From: CAYLKK01 sp964412505
Lineage (GTDB): Bacteria > Pseudomonadota > Alphaproteobacteria > UBA3830 > CAYLKK01
NCBI GenBank assembly: GCA_964412505.1
Contig: CAYPOM010000003.1
Location: forward strand, 40,900-104,899
Reading direction: 5' to 3'
Length of the DNA stretch: 64,000 bases
Shown: piece after piece, positions 18,877 through 27,446 of the stretch
Layout: each line of letters opens with the position of its first letter
Position numbering within the stretch: the first letter of the stretch is position 1
Notes under the pieces: model-generated
Database searches by the model: none
What the model was told of the DNA's origin: nothing
The model's input: only the letters and a program-made list of their open reading frames with translations
Position numbers and translations under genes: made by a program

Positions 18877-19765
18877 AATGCGTAAAAGACATTTTTTATC
18901 TGATGAAATTCCAGCTGCTTTTTCACGATTTCCAGCATGTATAAAAAATTACATTCAAATTACACGGCCATATCACTATATGGCAGGTGTTTTCCCATGC
19001 TTAACTGGCATAGGCTTTTCTACAAATGTAACTAACGATTTATATTGGTATTGTGTTTTTGCTTTTGGTGGTTTTTTTATACTTAGCGCTGGAGAGATAA
19101 TCAATGATTTTTTCGACAGATTCATAGACGCGAAATATTTTAAAACAATGGCTAGGCCAATTCCATCTGGTCGAATTAAGACAAACCAAGCCATTTTATA
19201 TTTCATTTTAAATCTACTAGCTGCATTCTATTTCTGGTTGCTTTTACCTAATTCGATAAAAGCTGCAACATTAATCGAATTAGGATTAATTTGTATATAT
19301 CCTTTTTTCAAAAGATTCGCAAACATTACACAATTTTACCTCGGCTTAATAGCCGGACTGCCACTACTTTTCCCATATTATATGTTTGAGAACGGAATTT
19401 CCTTAGGTGCATTCTTTATGTTTTTAGGTAGTTCCATGGTTTGCGTAATTTTCGATACTACTTTTGAATACGCAGAATACTTTAGCAATCAAAACAGCAA
19501 AATTAGAGCGACAACACTACTCTTTAAAAACAATTATAAACGACACATATACTTATGCATTCTAATTCACTATGTATTTTTGTTCTTAGCAGGACTTTTT
19601 GAAGATAAAAATTTTATATTTTTCATAGGCGCTTCACTCTCTCCAATTTTCATGGCATACATAATTTACTCAATGAATTTTAATCGTGCAGATGAATGCC
19701 GCGAAAATTTTTTAAAGTTACAATTTTCCAACGCGATTCTACTCGCAACAACGATTATAAGCTAA
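18863..19765 (+). CDS. UbiA-family prenyltransferase with degraded second Asp motif
   Basis: A 300-residue membrane protein with eight or nine hydrophobic segments. The first Asp-rich motif is intact, NDFFDRFIDAKYF followed by ARPIPSGRI, as in 4-hydroxybenzoate polyprenyltransferase (UbiA) and relatives. The second conserved stretch is recognisable (YPFFKRFANITQFYLG, then FDTTFEYAEYFSNQNSKIRATTLLF), but the usual D-x-x-D cluster (as in YAMVDRDDD of UbiA) reads EYFSN, so most metal-binding carboxylates are missing. The enzyme may have altered chemistry or be inactive. The ATG at 18863 is preferred over one at 18848; either overlaps the cation-efflux gene, so the two are coupled. Only 24 bases separate it from the convergent next gene. 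Confidence 0.7.
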   Translation: MKKNRMRKRHFLSDEIPAAFSRFPACIKNYIQITRPYHYMAGVFPCLTGIGFSTNVTNDLYWYCVFAFGGFFILSAGEIINDFFDRFIDAKYFKTMARPIPSGRIKTNQAILYFILNLLAAFYFWLLLPNSIKAATLIELGLICIYPFFKRFANITQFYLGLIAGLPLLFPYYMFENGISLGAFFMFLGSSMVCVIFDTTFEYAEYFSNQNSKIRATTLLFKNNYKRHIYLCILIHYVFLFLAGLFEDKNFIFFIGASLSPIFMAYIIYSMNFNRADECRENFLKLQFSNAILLATTIIS

Positions 19766-19789
19766 TACACAATATTCGATTTATAATAA

Positions 19790-20383
19790 TTACTCTTCTA
19801 CAGCCATTAACCATCTACTATTATCCTTATCATAGTATTTTTCGTTATAAACATACATAGGATTCATAACAGCATTGTACGTCCTTTTATATATCGGATC
19901 TGAACTATCTAACAATATATTTACGATAAAAAGTTTTAATCTTGGTTGAAGACACGCTATAGCAAGCAAACATTCTATAATTTTCGACAAACGAGCAGGC
20001 TCTATGGCGCCATCATTCATAATGCTGTCATGTAATTCTTTAACTTTTTCCACAACCATTGAACAAGCTTGTATCTCATCAAGTGCATATTTCCATTGTA
20101 CATCTTTAGTCTGTTCGATTTTGATACGACAAGTTTCACACATCAGTTTAATCTGCTCCATATAGATATTAATGTTTTCATCATTAAACGATTCCTTGTT
20201 GTTAATAATACTCAGATTATTTCCAGCGATTGCGACTAAAGCGCCAGGATAGTAATTTGATCTCATATACATGCTACTTCTAGCTTTTTCTTCTATCTTT
20301 TCAGAACATGGTTTTGCACAAAAACTCGCACAATTAACGGATACAACGCTCAAAACAAAACTCAAACAAAAAAATTTTCTCAT
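19790..20383 (-). CDS. Small secreted protein of unknown function
   Basis: I do not recognise this 197-residue protein. It begins with a clear Sec signal peptide (MRKFFCLSFVLSVVSVNC, probable cleavage near FCA-KP). The mature part is mostly helical and charged, with six or seven cysteines including KLMCETC. The ATG at 20383 is chosen because GGAG lies five bases upstream. It stands alone between a convergent prenyltransferase gene and a 420-base spacer. Several other unrelated secreted proteins of similar size sit nearby, which suggests a lineage-specific exported set. Confidence 0.6.
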   Translation of the reverse strand: MRKFFCLSFVLSVVSVNCASFCAKPCSEKIEEKARSSMYMRSNYYPGALVAIAGNNLSIINNKESFNDENINIYMEQIKLMCETCRIKIEQTKDVQWKYALDEIQACSMVVEKVKELHDSIMNDGAIEPARLSKIIECLLAIACLQPRLKLFIVNILLDSSDPIYKRTYNAVMNPMYVYNEKYYDKDNSRWLMAVEE

Positions 20384-20752
20384 ACACACTCCACTGCGAA
20401 CGTATAACGTTACTATCGTGTAGTCTCTAGATTAAATACAATTATAGAAATCGTGATTTATGTGTTGAAAACTTTCCACAATAAAAAATATATTCACTTT
20501 TGGTTTACTATTAGTTATTACTCAAATACTATTACATTATTTAAATTTGCACGCAGATAATATATTAATTCTAATCAAGAACTTGTCTTTATATAAGCAA
20601 ATGATAATTTTATATATAACTATCTAGGAATTCCAGAGATCTTAGCTAATATGTAGTATTACAATAATACACGATCTCTTGCCAATCCTACCAATTACCC
20701 CGCTCTACTTCTATTTCTAATCTGTACGAGACGATTCAGCGCTATAGTTAAT
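20384..20752. other. Intergenic region upstream of rpmG
   Basis: No credible gene. A seven-pair inverted repeat, AGAGATC at 20635-20641 and GATCTCT at 20673-20679, encloses a smaller TATT/AATA stem, without an adjoining T-run. A second copy of the 19-bp motif seen near tRNA-Val lies at 20705-20723. The 5' part should contain the promoter of the leftward secreted-protein gene, not resolved. Confidence 0.45.
20705..20723 (+). repeat. Dispersed 19-bp motif, copy 2
   Basis: CTACTTCTATTTCTAATCT differs at one base from the copy at 10587-10605. It lies 29 bases upstream of the rpmG -35 box, similar to the placement of the other copy before tRNA-Val. Confidence 0.4.
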
Positions 20753-20781
20753 TTGATTTCCGTTTAGTTTTGTGTTATTTT
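20753..20781 (+). promoter_or_regulatory. Probable promoter for rpmG
   Basis: TTGATT at 20753-20758 and TATTTT at 20776-20781 have 17 bases between them and end 26 bases before the rpmG start. The -10 box is weaker than consensus. Confidence 0.55.
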
Positions 20782-20807
20782 ATTGCGAATTGTTCGTTGA
20801 GGATAAC

Positions 20808-20975
20808 ATGGCGAAAGGTAATACAATTTTGATAAAGCTTCAAAGCACAGCAGATACTGGGTATTTTTATGTAGCAAAGAAAAATCCTAGAAAGCATACA
20901 GAAAAACTTGAGTTCAGAAAGTATGATCCTGTTGCTAGAAAGCATGTGATTTTTAAAGAAACAAAAATAAAATAA
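20808..20975 (+). CDS. rpmG: 50S ribosomal protein L33
   Basis: A 55-residue protein of the large ribosomal subunit with the family sequence features [11 protein letters not shown], then [20 protein letters not shown] and a C-terminal [10 protein letters not shown]. It lacks the cysteine pairs of the zinc-binding L33 type, as is usual in alphaproteobacteria. ATG 20808 is preceded by a TTGAGGAT ribosome-binding site; an in-frame upstream ATG at 20772 would add a non-conserved leader. It is followed 68 bases later by der on the same strand. Confidence 0.96.
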   Translation: MAKGNTILIKLQSTADTGYFYVAKKNPRKHTEKLEFRKYDPVARKHVIFKETKIK

Positions 20976-21043
20976 CTGTTCAGGCACTTATTCAAGCATT
21001 TTAGCTAAATATTCTCGCTTCGTATAGGGGCCTTTTTTTTATT

Positions 21044-22393
21044 ATGAAAATAGCTTTAGTTGGAAGACCAAACGTTGGAAAATCATCTGTATTTAACAGA
21101 TTAGTCGGCAAACGTGTAGCAATCGTTGATGATGTTCTTGGAGTCACAAGAGATCGCAAGTATGATTCCGCATGTATCGGAGATTTTTACTTCGATGTAA
21201 TAGATACTCCTGGCGTATCTGTAAATGCTAAAAATGAACTATCTAATTCTATGAATGCGCAGTCTTTTGCAGCCGTAGATGAAGCTGATTTTGTATTCTT
21301 TGTAATAGATGCAAAAGAAGGAGTTACGCATGAAGACAAAGATATTGCGAGCTGGCTAAGGAAAACGTACAAAAAGACTGGGAATAAAGAAACGCTTGTT
21401 TTGGCAAACAAAAGTGAGTCAATAGATCATGTTATGGATATTAACGCGCTTGGTTTTGGTGATTGTGTTTACATTTCAGCAGAGCATAACATAGGATTAG
21501 GCGAAATAGCAGATTTTTTGTTTTCTAAAGATATTTCTAAATTCGAGCAAACGACAACAAAAGAAGCTTTGGATATTGAAAAAATTGCTATAGTTGGACG
21601 ACCAAATGTAGGAAAGTCTACACTATTAAATGCATTGCTTGGGCAAGATAGAGTTATTACAGGAGATTTCGCAGGAACGACTAGAGACTCAATCTGGGTA
21701 GATTTTGAGCACAAGGGGAGAAAAATAAAGTTATTTGATACAGCAGGCCAAAGGCGTCAATCTAAAATAACGTCTAAATTAGAAAACGTAAGTGTGCTTG
21801 ATGCATGGAGATATATTAAACAAGTACACGCAGTGGTTATTGTAATCGATGCAAACATGCCGTTTGAAAATCAAGATTTAAATATAGCGAGAAAGGTCGT
21901 AGATGAAGGGAAAATAGTAGTATTCGCAGTAAATAAAATTGATACAGTTTCAAATCCTGATATCTTAATGAAAAGACTGCAAGAAAGGTTAAAAAAAGAA
22001 TTTGCACAAGTGCCTGATATTCGCTGTATACCAATTTCTGCTAAGAATAAAAATAATACAAATACGCTATTAGATGTAGTGCATAAACTGTATACAGTAT
22101 GGAGTTACAGGATAAAAACCAGTGATTTAAACAGGTTTTTAGAAACAGCAATTAATGCCTATTATCCACCATTGGTCAATGGATTGCCAATCAAAATAAA
22201 GTATATTTCACAAACTAACACAAAACCTCCAACTTTTACTTTATTTGCAAATAGGGCAGAACATTTACCTGATTCATATAAAAGATATTTGGTAAACAGA
22301 TTAAGGGAGACATTTAAAATTTATGGGGTTCCTGTGCGCCTAAATATCCGTAGCAATTCCAATCCTTACGATAAGCACAAGAAAAAAAGTTGA
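21044..22393 (+). CDS. der: Ribosome-assembly GTPase Der (EngA)
   Basis: A 449-residue double-GTPase needed for 50S subunit maturation. Two tandem G domains are visible: the first with GRPNVGKSSVFNRL (residues 7-20), DTPG and a NKSE motif in place of NKxD; the second starting near residue 182 with GRPNVGKSTLLNAL, DTAGQRR and NKID. A C-terminal KH-like domain follows from about residue 355 (LVNGLPIKIKYISQ). Length is typical. The gene starts right after a run of eight T on the coding strand without a stem, so I do not call that a terminator. Confidence 0.97.
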   Translation: MKIALVGRPNVGKSSVFNRLVGKRVAIVDDVLGVTRDRKYDSACIGDFYFDVIDTPGVSVNAKNELSNSMNAQSFAAVDEADFVFFVIDAKEGVTHEDKDIASWLRKTYKKTGNKETLVLANKSESIDHVMDINALGFGDCVYISAEHNIGLGEIADFLFSKDISKFEQTTTKEALDIEKIAIVGRPNVGKSTLLNALLGQDRVITGDFAGTTRDSIWVDFEHKGRKIKLFDTAGQRRQSKITSKLENVSVLDAWRYIKQVHAVVIVIDANMPFENQDLNIARKVVDEGKIVVFAVNKIDTVSNPDILMKRLQERLKKEFAQVPDIRCIPISAKNKNNTNTLLDVVHKLYTVWSYRIKTSDLNRFLETAINAYYPPLVNGLPIKIKYISQTNTKPPTFTLFANRAEHLPDSYKRYLVNRLRETFKIYGVPVRLNIRSNSNPYDKHKKKS

Positions 22394-22482
22394 TAGTTTT
22401 ATATACCGTGAAATAGTGTATTTATACGTTCTTGCCGTATTATTTATGCTATATTTTTATATTACTTAACATAAAATCAATA

Positions 22483-22944
22483 CTACTTATTTGCTTTTGA
22501 TTTATAAATACGTTTTTTCTTCCATTTTTTGTTTTTCTTACGTTTTTTATCTTTTTTGGACTTTTGTTTTTTCATCTTATGATCATCTGCTGCAAAAGTT
22601 TTGTTATTCCAATAATTATCGCCACCATACTGAACGTAATAATATGGCTGATTATTGTAATTGCCATGCTGTTGTTGATAGCCATCATGTTGCTGAGCAT
22701 AACCACCTTGATGTATTTGAGGCCAATAATATGACTGATTATTGTAATTGCCATGCTGTTGTTGATAGCCATCATGTTGCTGAGCATAACCACCTTGATG
22801 TATTTGAGGCCAATAATATGACTGATTATTGTAATTGCCATGCTGTTGTTGACTCCCATAATATAAATCTTGAGCATATATATTATATGAGGCATTTAAA
22901 ACACAGCTAACACAAATAAATTTTATAAAATAATCAAATTTCAT
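22483..22944 (-). CDS. Secreted Q/Y/G-rich repeat protein with basic tail
   Basis: I do not recognise this 153-residue protein. It has a Sec signal peptide (MKFDYFIKFICVSCVL, cleavage near IYA-QD). The mature part is made of 29-residue repeats built on QQHGNYNNQSYYWPQI and HQGGYAQQHDGY, and then a C-terminal stretch of about 32 residues that is more than half Lys or Arg. The composition is low in complexity and aromatic, like a surface or matrix protein that might bind polysaccharide, nucleic acid or itself. ATG 22944 begins the signal peptide; an in-frame ATG at 22956 is the alternative. It is downstream of the secreted protein at 23101 on the same strand, separated by a terminator. Confidence 0.6.
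   Translation of the reverse strand: MKFDYFIKFICVSCVLNASYNIYAQDLYYGSQQQHGNYNNQSYYWPQIHQGGYAQQHDGYQQQHGNYNNQSYYWPQIHQGGYAQQHDGYQQQHGNYNNQPYYYVQYGGDNYWNNKTFAADDHKMKKQKSKKDKKRKKNKKWKKKRIYKSKANK
22641..22860 (-). repeat. Tandem 87-bp repeats inside the Q/Y/G-rich gene
   Basis: Units 22663-22749 and 22750-22836 are identical over all 87 bases. The third begins at 22837 and breaks off after about 16 bases, and partial unit sequence precedes 22663. The period is a multiple of three, so copy-number change would keep the frame. Perfect identity suggests recent expansion. Confidence 0.9.
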
Positions 22945-23002
22945 ATTAACAACCATATAAAGTGAAGAATTTTAGTTACGCTAATAGACTAATGATCTAC
23001 TT

Positions 23003-23052
23003 TTAAAAAATTGGCGACGCATAAAATACATTAAGCATTTTCACGCCGCCAA
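23003..23052 (-). terminator. Rho-independent terminator after the 23101 gene
   Basis: On the minus strand, CGCCGCCAA-type sequence (23044-23052) pairs with TTGGCGACG (23011-23019) with one mismatch, and inner AAAAT/ATTTT pairs extend the stem. It is followed by six T and A/T-rich sequence (23003-23010). It lies 48 bases after the stop of the upstream secreted-protein gene. Confidence 0.75.
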
Positions 23053-23100
23053 ATGATGCTAGGAATTCAATACATATTAAAGTCCATTTATATAACATCA

Positions 23101-24231
23101 TTAAGTTGTAGGATTACCAACTTTCATTCTCGAGAGCTGCTCGTCTAATAATTTTATTTTCTGTTTCACGTTCACACCTTCAACGCTGTCATTCGCAGAT
23201 GATTCATTCCTTACTGGTAGTTCCTCAACCAAATACTCAGGATTAGATTTGTTAATTGTTTCAACAAAGAATGGCCCATCAACATTTTGTTCCACATCAG
23301 CTTGTTCCTGCGCAACCTGCTCTTTCTCTCCTGAAATATTAGAAATACTATACGTGGCCTGAGGACTATCTACATATTCAACATTGAATGGTCCTTCAAT
23401 AATTTCTCCGACATTATCACCATCATTAAGAAAACTGTCCAAATTGATCAATTGATCCGTGTTCTTGTTGCTATGGTCACCAATCTGAATTTTAACATTT
23501 CTATCACCAGAGCGCATTTGTTTAGCATATCCTTTCATATCATTAAAAGTAGGTCTATGCGATTTACGAACTGGATCATATACAGTATCATCCAACATTA
23601 TAGAAGAATCTATATTATCTTTTTTATCTTCTATAGCTAATATTTTTGGTTGGCTTTTAACATGAACAACATCAGAAGCATTCATTTCGTTAGGTGAAAA
23701 GTACTTCATAAATAGATTGTTTATTCCTGATAATATATCATTTTTTAAGTTATTCAAATTACCGCTTGAGAATGTGACATTCCCGAATTCTGTAAGACAA
23801 TGCTTAAATTCATTCCATTTTTTATTTTGAGCAAACATATATAACTTTGATATATAGTTTATACACATGATTTTTCCATTTACATCATTTGTCTTATTAG
23901 CCACAGCTATCGCTACTAAAGAATTTGCGGCTAACTCTTCAAGAAACATATCAACAACTCTGTATTGTCCTACATCGAGCTTCCCGACCTTTTTCATGAT
24001 TTCTTGATCAATTTTGTCCCTATTTTGCAATAATTTCCCTAAGCCTTTATCGATTTTTGTATCGGCTATTGTTTGTAAAGCATCGAAAGCGCCACGATCT
24101 TTCTTATCTGCGACTTCAGATTTACTGTTTTTAAATGAACTAAAAATGCCTGCATCGACACTATTAGAAGCAGCTAAACAAGTAATAACAACAGACATGC
24201 ACGCAAGATATGAAGTACACTTCTTCATCAT
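23101..24231 (-). CDS. Secreted protein of unknown function with two PF.VE motifs
   Basis: I do not recognise this 376-residue protein. A signal peptide (MMKKCTSYLACMSVVITC, cleavage near VDA-GI) is followed by an alpha-helical region of about 170 residues, then a disordered, acidic C-terminal half. Two similar short motifs occur there, EGPFNVEYVDSP and DGPFFVETINKS, about 45 residues apart, and might be targeting or partner-binding repeats. The start is one of two adjacent ATGs (24231 or 24228), directly after an unusually G-rich AGGGGG ribosome-binding site. A further-upstream in-frame ATG at 24300 lacks a signal-like sequence. A terminator follows the gene. Confidence 0.6.
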   Translation of the reverse strand: MMKKCTSYLACMSVVITCLAASNSVDAGIFSSFKNSKSEVADKKDRGAFDALQTIADTKIDKGLGKLLQNRDKIDQEIMKKVGKLDVGQYRVVDMFLEELAANSLVAIAVANKTNDVNGKIMCINYISKLYMFAQNKKWNEFKHCLTEFGNVTFSSGNLNNLKNDILSGINNLFMKYFSPNEMNASDVVHVKSQPKILAIEDKKDNIDSSIMLDDTVYDPVRKSHRPTFNDMKGYAKQMRSGDRNVKIQIGDHSNKNTDQLINLDSFLNDGDNVGEIIEGPFNVEYVDSPQATYSISNISGEKEQVAQEQADVEQNVDGPFFVETINKSNPEYLVEELPVRNESSANDSVEGVNVKQKIKLLDEQLSRMKVGNPTT

Positions 24232-24438
24232 TTCCCCCTGAATAAATTTTTGTAAATAATACACTAATTTAGTTAATATCAGGATAATGTTGCACGCCAA
24301 CGACGGAACGTTTGTTATTCATTCGCACGTTCACCTAGCATTCAAGACTTTCATAAGAAACACTACAATAAGTTTCATATTAGCTAATTTTTTATAAACA
24401 TTAGATAAACTCGCATCAGTACTTCGAGGTTATTGTTG

Positions 24439-25254
24439 ATGGTAAGAGATATTGTCCTTGCATCATGTATTATTTCATATATTAATATTAGTGAAGCTAA
24501 AAAAGAAATTCAACAACCAAAACAACAGATTGGGATAATACATAATCTCAAACACTCAATTTCAAAAACACACAAGAAGCTAGCGCATTCCGCTAGAAAG
24601 AAACTATATAATGAAGCATTTATTTTTTCTATTCTTCCTACGTCAAAAAAAAGAGAAAAAATGATTGAGAAACTATCAGATAAGACTGCGATTTATCTAC
24701 AACTTAAAATATATGAAAATCTTATTGGGAATGATAGCAGCGTTGTAAAAAAAATATATGAGTTAATAAATAACGAAACAGAAGAAGATATCCGTAGAGA
24801 AATTCAATTTGCTCAAGATTATGAAATTGAAATGTTTTCAGCAGAGCTTATTAAAAATATTTTCGCCAAAATGGAATTTGCCGAAAAACAAGAATGGCTG
24901 ATAAATAAATTAAAGAATGGAAGGTTTGATTTATATGACGCGTACAACCTAGCAAGGGGGCTCGCTCCATTCCACTATGGAAAGTCGCAAGTGACTCAAG
25001 CGATTGCGACAGGGAATATAAATGATTTATTCGCTGATGCACAAAATATGGCTAAAGCCCAAAAGCAAACACCACATGCGGGAATATCTGAGTTCTTCAA
25101 TATAAATTTCAGTAAAGCTAGCCTAATAGATATTAGAGGGGCTGTAAAAGCAAAGACAGAAGATGAACTCAATAAATTTTTTGAAAAAATACATATAAAC
25201 CCAATCAGTAAGAATGCGCACAAGCCCAAATTAAGAAATAAAGGTCATCAATAG
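24439..25254 (+). CDS. Exported helical protein of unknown function
   Basis: I do not recognise this 271-residue protein. The N-terminus MVRDIVLASCIISYI with ISEA before KKE looks like a signal peptide. The remainder is charged and almost wholly helical, with no clear motif. ATG 24439 is chosen because GAGG at 24426-24429 lies nine bases upstream; two TTG codons immediately before it are less likely starts. It is divergent from the secreted-protein gene at 23101-24231 and convergent with radA, with about 50 bases to the latter's stop. No terminator is evident. Confidence 0.6.
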   Translation: MVRDIVLASCIISYINISEAKKEIQQPKQQIGIIHNLKHSISKTHKKLAHSARKKLYNEAFIFSILPTSKKREKMIEKLSDKTAIYLQLKIYENLIGNDSSVVKKIYELINNETEEDIRREIQFAQDYEIEMFSAELIKNIFAKMEFAEKQEWLINKLKNGRFDLYDAYNLARGLAPFHYGKSQVTQAIATGNINDLFADAQNMAKAQKQTPHAGISEFFNINFSKASLIDIRGAVKAKTEDELNKFFEKIHINPISKNAHKPKLRNKGHQ

Positions 25255-25306
25255 TTTTCAACACGTGTATATATAGTTTAAAGTTTTTTGAAAAGCCATG
25301 ATGATA

Positions 25307-26650
25307 CTACGTTCTAAAAAGATTTTTAGCACATTCTAAGACTGTATCGAACTTATTAATGATTGCACTTGAACTTTCTACCTGACAACATGGAGAAATA
25401 ATATTACGAAAATTTAACTTACACGCCTCGCTAATCCGTTCTTCAATTTTGGAAACAGATCTAATTTCTCCTGTTAGGCCGATTTCACCAAATGCTACTG
25501 TTTTTTCTGGCAAGCTAATATTTAATCTACCAGATATAAGGCTTAAAGCTATAGCTAAATCCCCAGCTGGTTCGCTAATTTTTAAACCTCCAGCGACATT
25601 AAGATAAACATCACGGTCTGCAAAAGACAGTTTACACCTAGACTCCAATACGGCTAGGATTGTTAGTAGTCTATTTAAATCACACCCAACAACTGTCCGC
25701 CTAGGAGATGGAAGATAACTTTTAGCGACTAGTGCCTGTACTTCCACCAAAATCGGTCTACTTCCCTCAACTCCAGCAAATACAACATTCCCAGGTAAAT
25801 TTGTATAACCATTATTTAAAAACATTTCAGATGGATTTTCGACAGAAGCTAGCCCACTACCCCTCATTTCAAAAATTCCGACTTCGCCACATGAACCATA
25901 GCGATTTTTTATTGCTCTCAATATCCTGTAAGAATTTCCACGTTCTCCTTCAAAATACAATACAGTATCAACCATATGTTCAAGTACTTTAGGACCAGCT
26001 AAGCTTCCATCTTTTGTCACATGCCCTACTAAAAAAACAGTCACATTATTTTTCTTAGCAAAATTTATAATTTCTGCAGCACATGCTTTTACTTGAGCTA
26101 TACTTCCTGGAATTGACTCGACAAAGTTACTTTGTAATGTTTGAATCGAATCAATAATTACAAATTTTTCATTACCTGTTAATGAAGATATAATCAAGTT
26201 TACATCAGTTGCACATGCTAACTTCACATTTGAATTATCTACACCTAATCTTTCCGCTCTCAAACAAATTTGTTGTTTAGATTCTTCTCCAGAAACATAA
26301 ACACACTCATAATCTTGGGATAGCATAGCGGCAATTTGAAGTAATAAAGTAGATTTACCGATCCCAGGTTCTCCTCCTATTAAAACGACAGAACCATGAA
26401 CGATTCCACCTCCGCAAACTCTGTCGAATTCGCATATATTGGAAAATGCTCTTTCCGCTTCGACATTATCACTTGATAAAGAAGAAAATTCTATTTTTTC
26501 TGAAGAGGATATTCCGGAGTGAAAATTAGTTTTAACCAACTCCTCTATAGAGCTCCATTTTCCACAATCTTCACACTTCCCTAGCCATTTTGGATATGTA
26601 GCACCACACTCAGTACAATAAAAATTATTTTTTATCTTTTTATCGCCCAT
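25307..26650 (-). CDS. radA: DNA repair protein RadA
   Basis: A 447-residue RecA-like helicase that helps process recombination intermediates. An N-terminal four-cysteine zinc finger (YCTECGATYPKWLGKCEDCG, residues 11-31) is followed by Walker A GEPGIGKST, the RadA-specific KNRYG motif (KNRYGSCGEVGIF), and a C-terminal Lon-protease-like domain from about residue 275 without the catalytic pair. ATG 26650 begins one base after the mlaF stop, so the two are coupled; an earlier in-frame codon would overlap mlaF. It is the last gene of the long leftward cluster. Confidence 0.95.
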   Translation of the reverse strand: MGDKKIKNNFYCTECGATYPKWLGKCEDCGKWSSIEELVKTNFHSGISSSEKIEFSSLSSDNVEAERAFSNICEFDRVCGGGIVHGSVVLIGGEPGIGKSTLLLQIAAMLSQDYECVYVSGEESKQQICLRAERLGVDNSNVKLACATDVNLIISSLTGNEKFVIIDSIQTLQSNFVESIPGSIAQVKACAAEIINFAKKNNVTVFLVGHVTKDGSLAGPKVLEHMVDTVLYFEGERGNSYRILRAIKNRYGSCGEVGIFEMRGSGLASVENPSEMFLNNGYTNLPGNVVFAGVEGSRPILVEVQALVAKSYLPSPRRTVVGCDLNRLLTILAVLESRCKLSFADRDVYLNVAGGLKISEPAGDLAIALSLISGRLNISLPEKTVAFGEIGLTGEIRSVSKIEERISEACKLNFRNIISPCCQVESSSAIINKFDTVLECAKNLFRT

Positions 26651-26651
26651 A

Positions 26652-27431
26652 CTATTTTTCCCATAAAGAAGCTTGGACAAAATTCTTTACATAATCTATG
26701 TCTGTATTATTTAGCTGATCAATAGCACCTTGCCAAACAATTTTCCCATCACATAACATCGCGCCTTTATTTCCTATTCGCTTTGCTACATTCAAGTCGT
26801 GTGTAATTGTCAACGATGTGACGCTACAATTATCCTGTTTAGAACCTTCTACAATTTTACATTTTTTTATATCATCTAAAGTATTGCGAATTAAACTAGC
26901 AATTACATTGCTTGTTACAGGATCAAGCCCAGAAGTCGGTTCATCGAAAAGCATAATATCTGGTTCAACAGCTAGAGCTCTTGCCAACCCTACCCTTTTC
27001 TGCATCCCTCCAGATAAAGATGCAGGATATAATTCAAGTACATCTTCATTTAGTCCTACCGCATTAACCTTTCTCCGAGCAATTTCTTGAGCTTCCATCT
27101 TTGTTTTATTTCTTTGGATAGCAGGAAACATCACATTCTCTATAACTGTCATAGAATCAAATAAAGCACATCCTTGAAATAAAACACTAAATTTTGAACG
27201 ATACTCATCTCGTCTTTTCTTGTCTAAAACACTTATTCCATCTATAGTTATGTCTCCATAGTCTAATTGCATTAAGCCTAATAGAAGTTTTAATGTTACA
27301 GACTTACCCGCTCCAGATTTACCCAAAATTATCATCGAATCATTTTCTAAAACTTCAAATGAAACTTTATCTAGAACTTTTAGACCATTTGTAAAGCTTT
27401 TACTTACATTCTCAAATACAATTTTTTTCAT
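26652..27431 (-). CDS. mlaF: Phospholipid ABC transporter ATPase MlaF-like
   Basis: A 259-residue ABC ATPase of the MlaF/Ttg2A family, powering lipid exchange at the inner membrane for outer-membrane asymmetry. Walker A is GKSGAGKSVT, the signature LSGGMQKR has the Mla-typical M-Q-K-R form, Walker B is IMLFDEPTSGLD and the switch histidine is in LTITHDL. It follows mlaE by 15 bases. An insert of about 18 residues before the H-loop (KKCKIVEGSKQDNC) is longer than in E. coli MlaF. MlaD, normally next, is absent here. Confidence 0.9.
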   Translation of the reverse strand: MKKIVFENVSKSFTNGLKVLDKVSFEVLENDSMIILGKSGAGKSVTLKLLLGLMQLDYGDITIDGISVLDKKRRDEYRSKFSVLFQGCALFDSMTVIENVMFPAIQRNKTKMEAQEIARRKVNAVGLNEDVLELYPASLSGGMQKRVGLARALAVEPDIMLFDEPTSGLDPVTSNVIASLIRNTLDDIKKCKIVEGSKQDNCSVTSLTITHDLNVAKRIGNKGAMLCDGKIVWQGAIDQLNNTDIDYVKNFVQASLWEK

Positions 27432-27446
27432 TTTTCTTGTCCTAAA

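Noticed and set aside
20976..21043. Terminator between rpmG and der, suggested by a T8 run
   Set aside because: No stable stem adjoins the T-run; only GGCC-like fragments far apart.
22663..22860. Possible CRISPR array
   Set aside because: Repeats are contiguous 87-bp coding units with no spacers.
22491..22910. Open frame on the plus strand across the 87-bp repeats
   Set aside because: It exists because the repeat period is a multiple of three; the minus-strand frame has the signal peptide and sensible composition.
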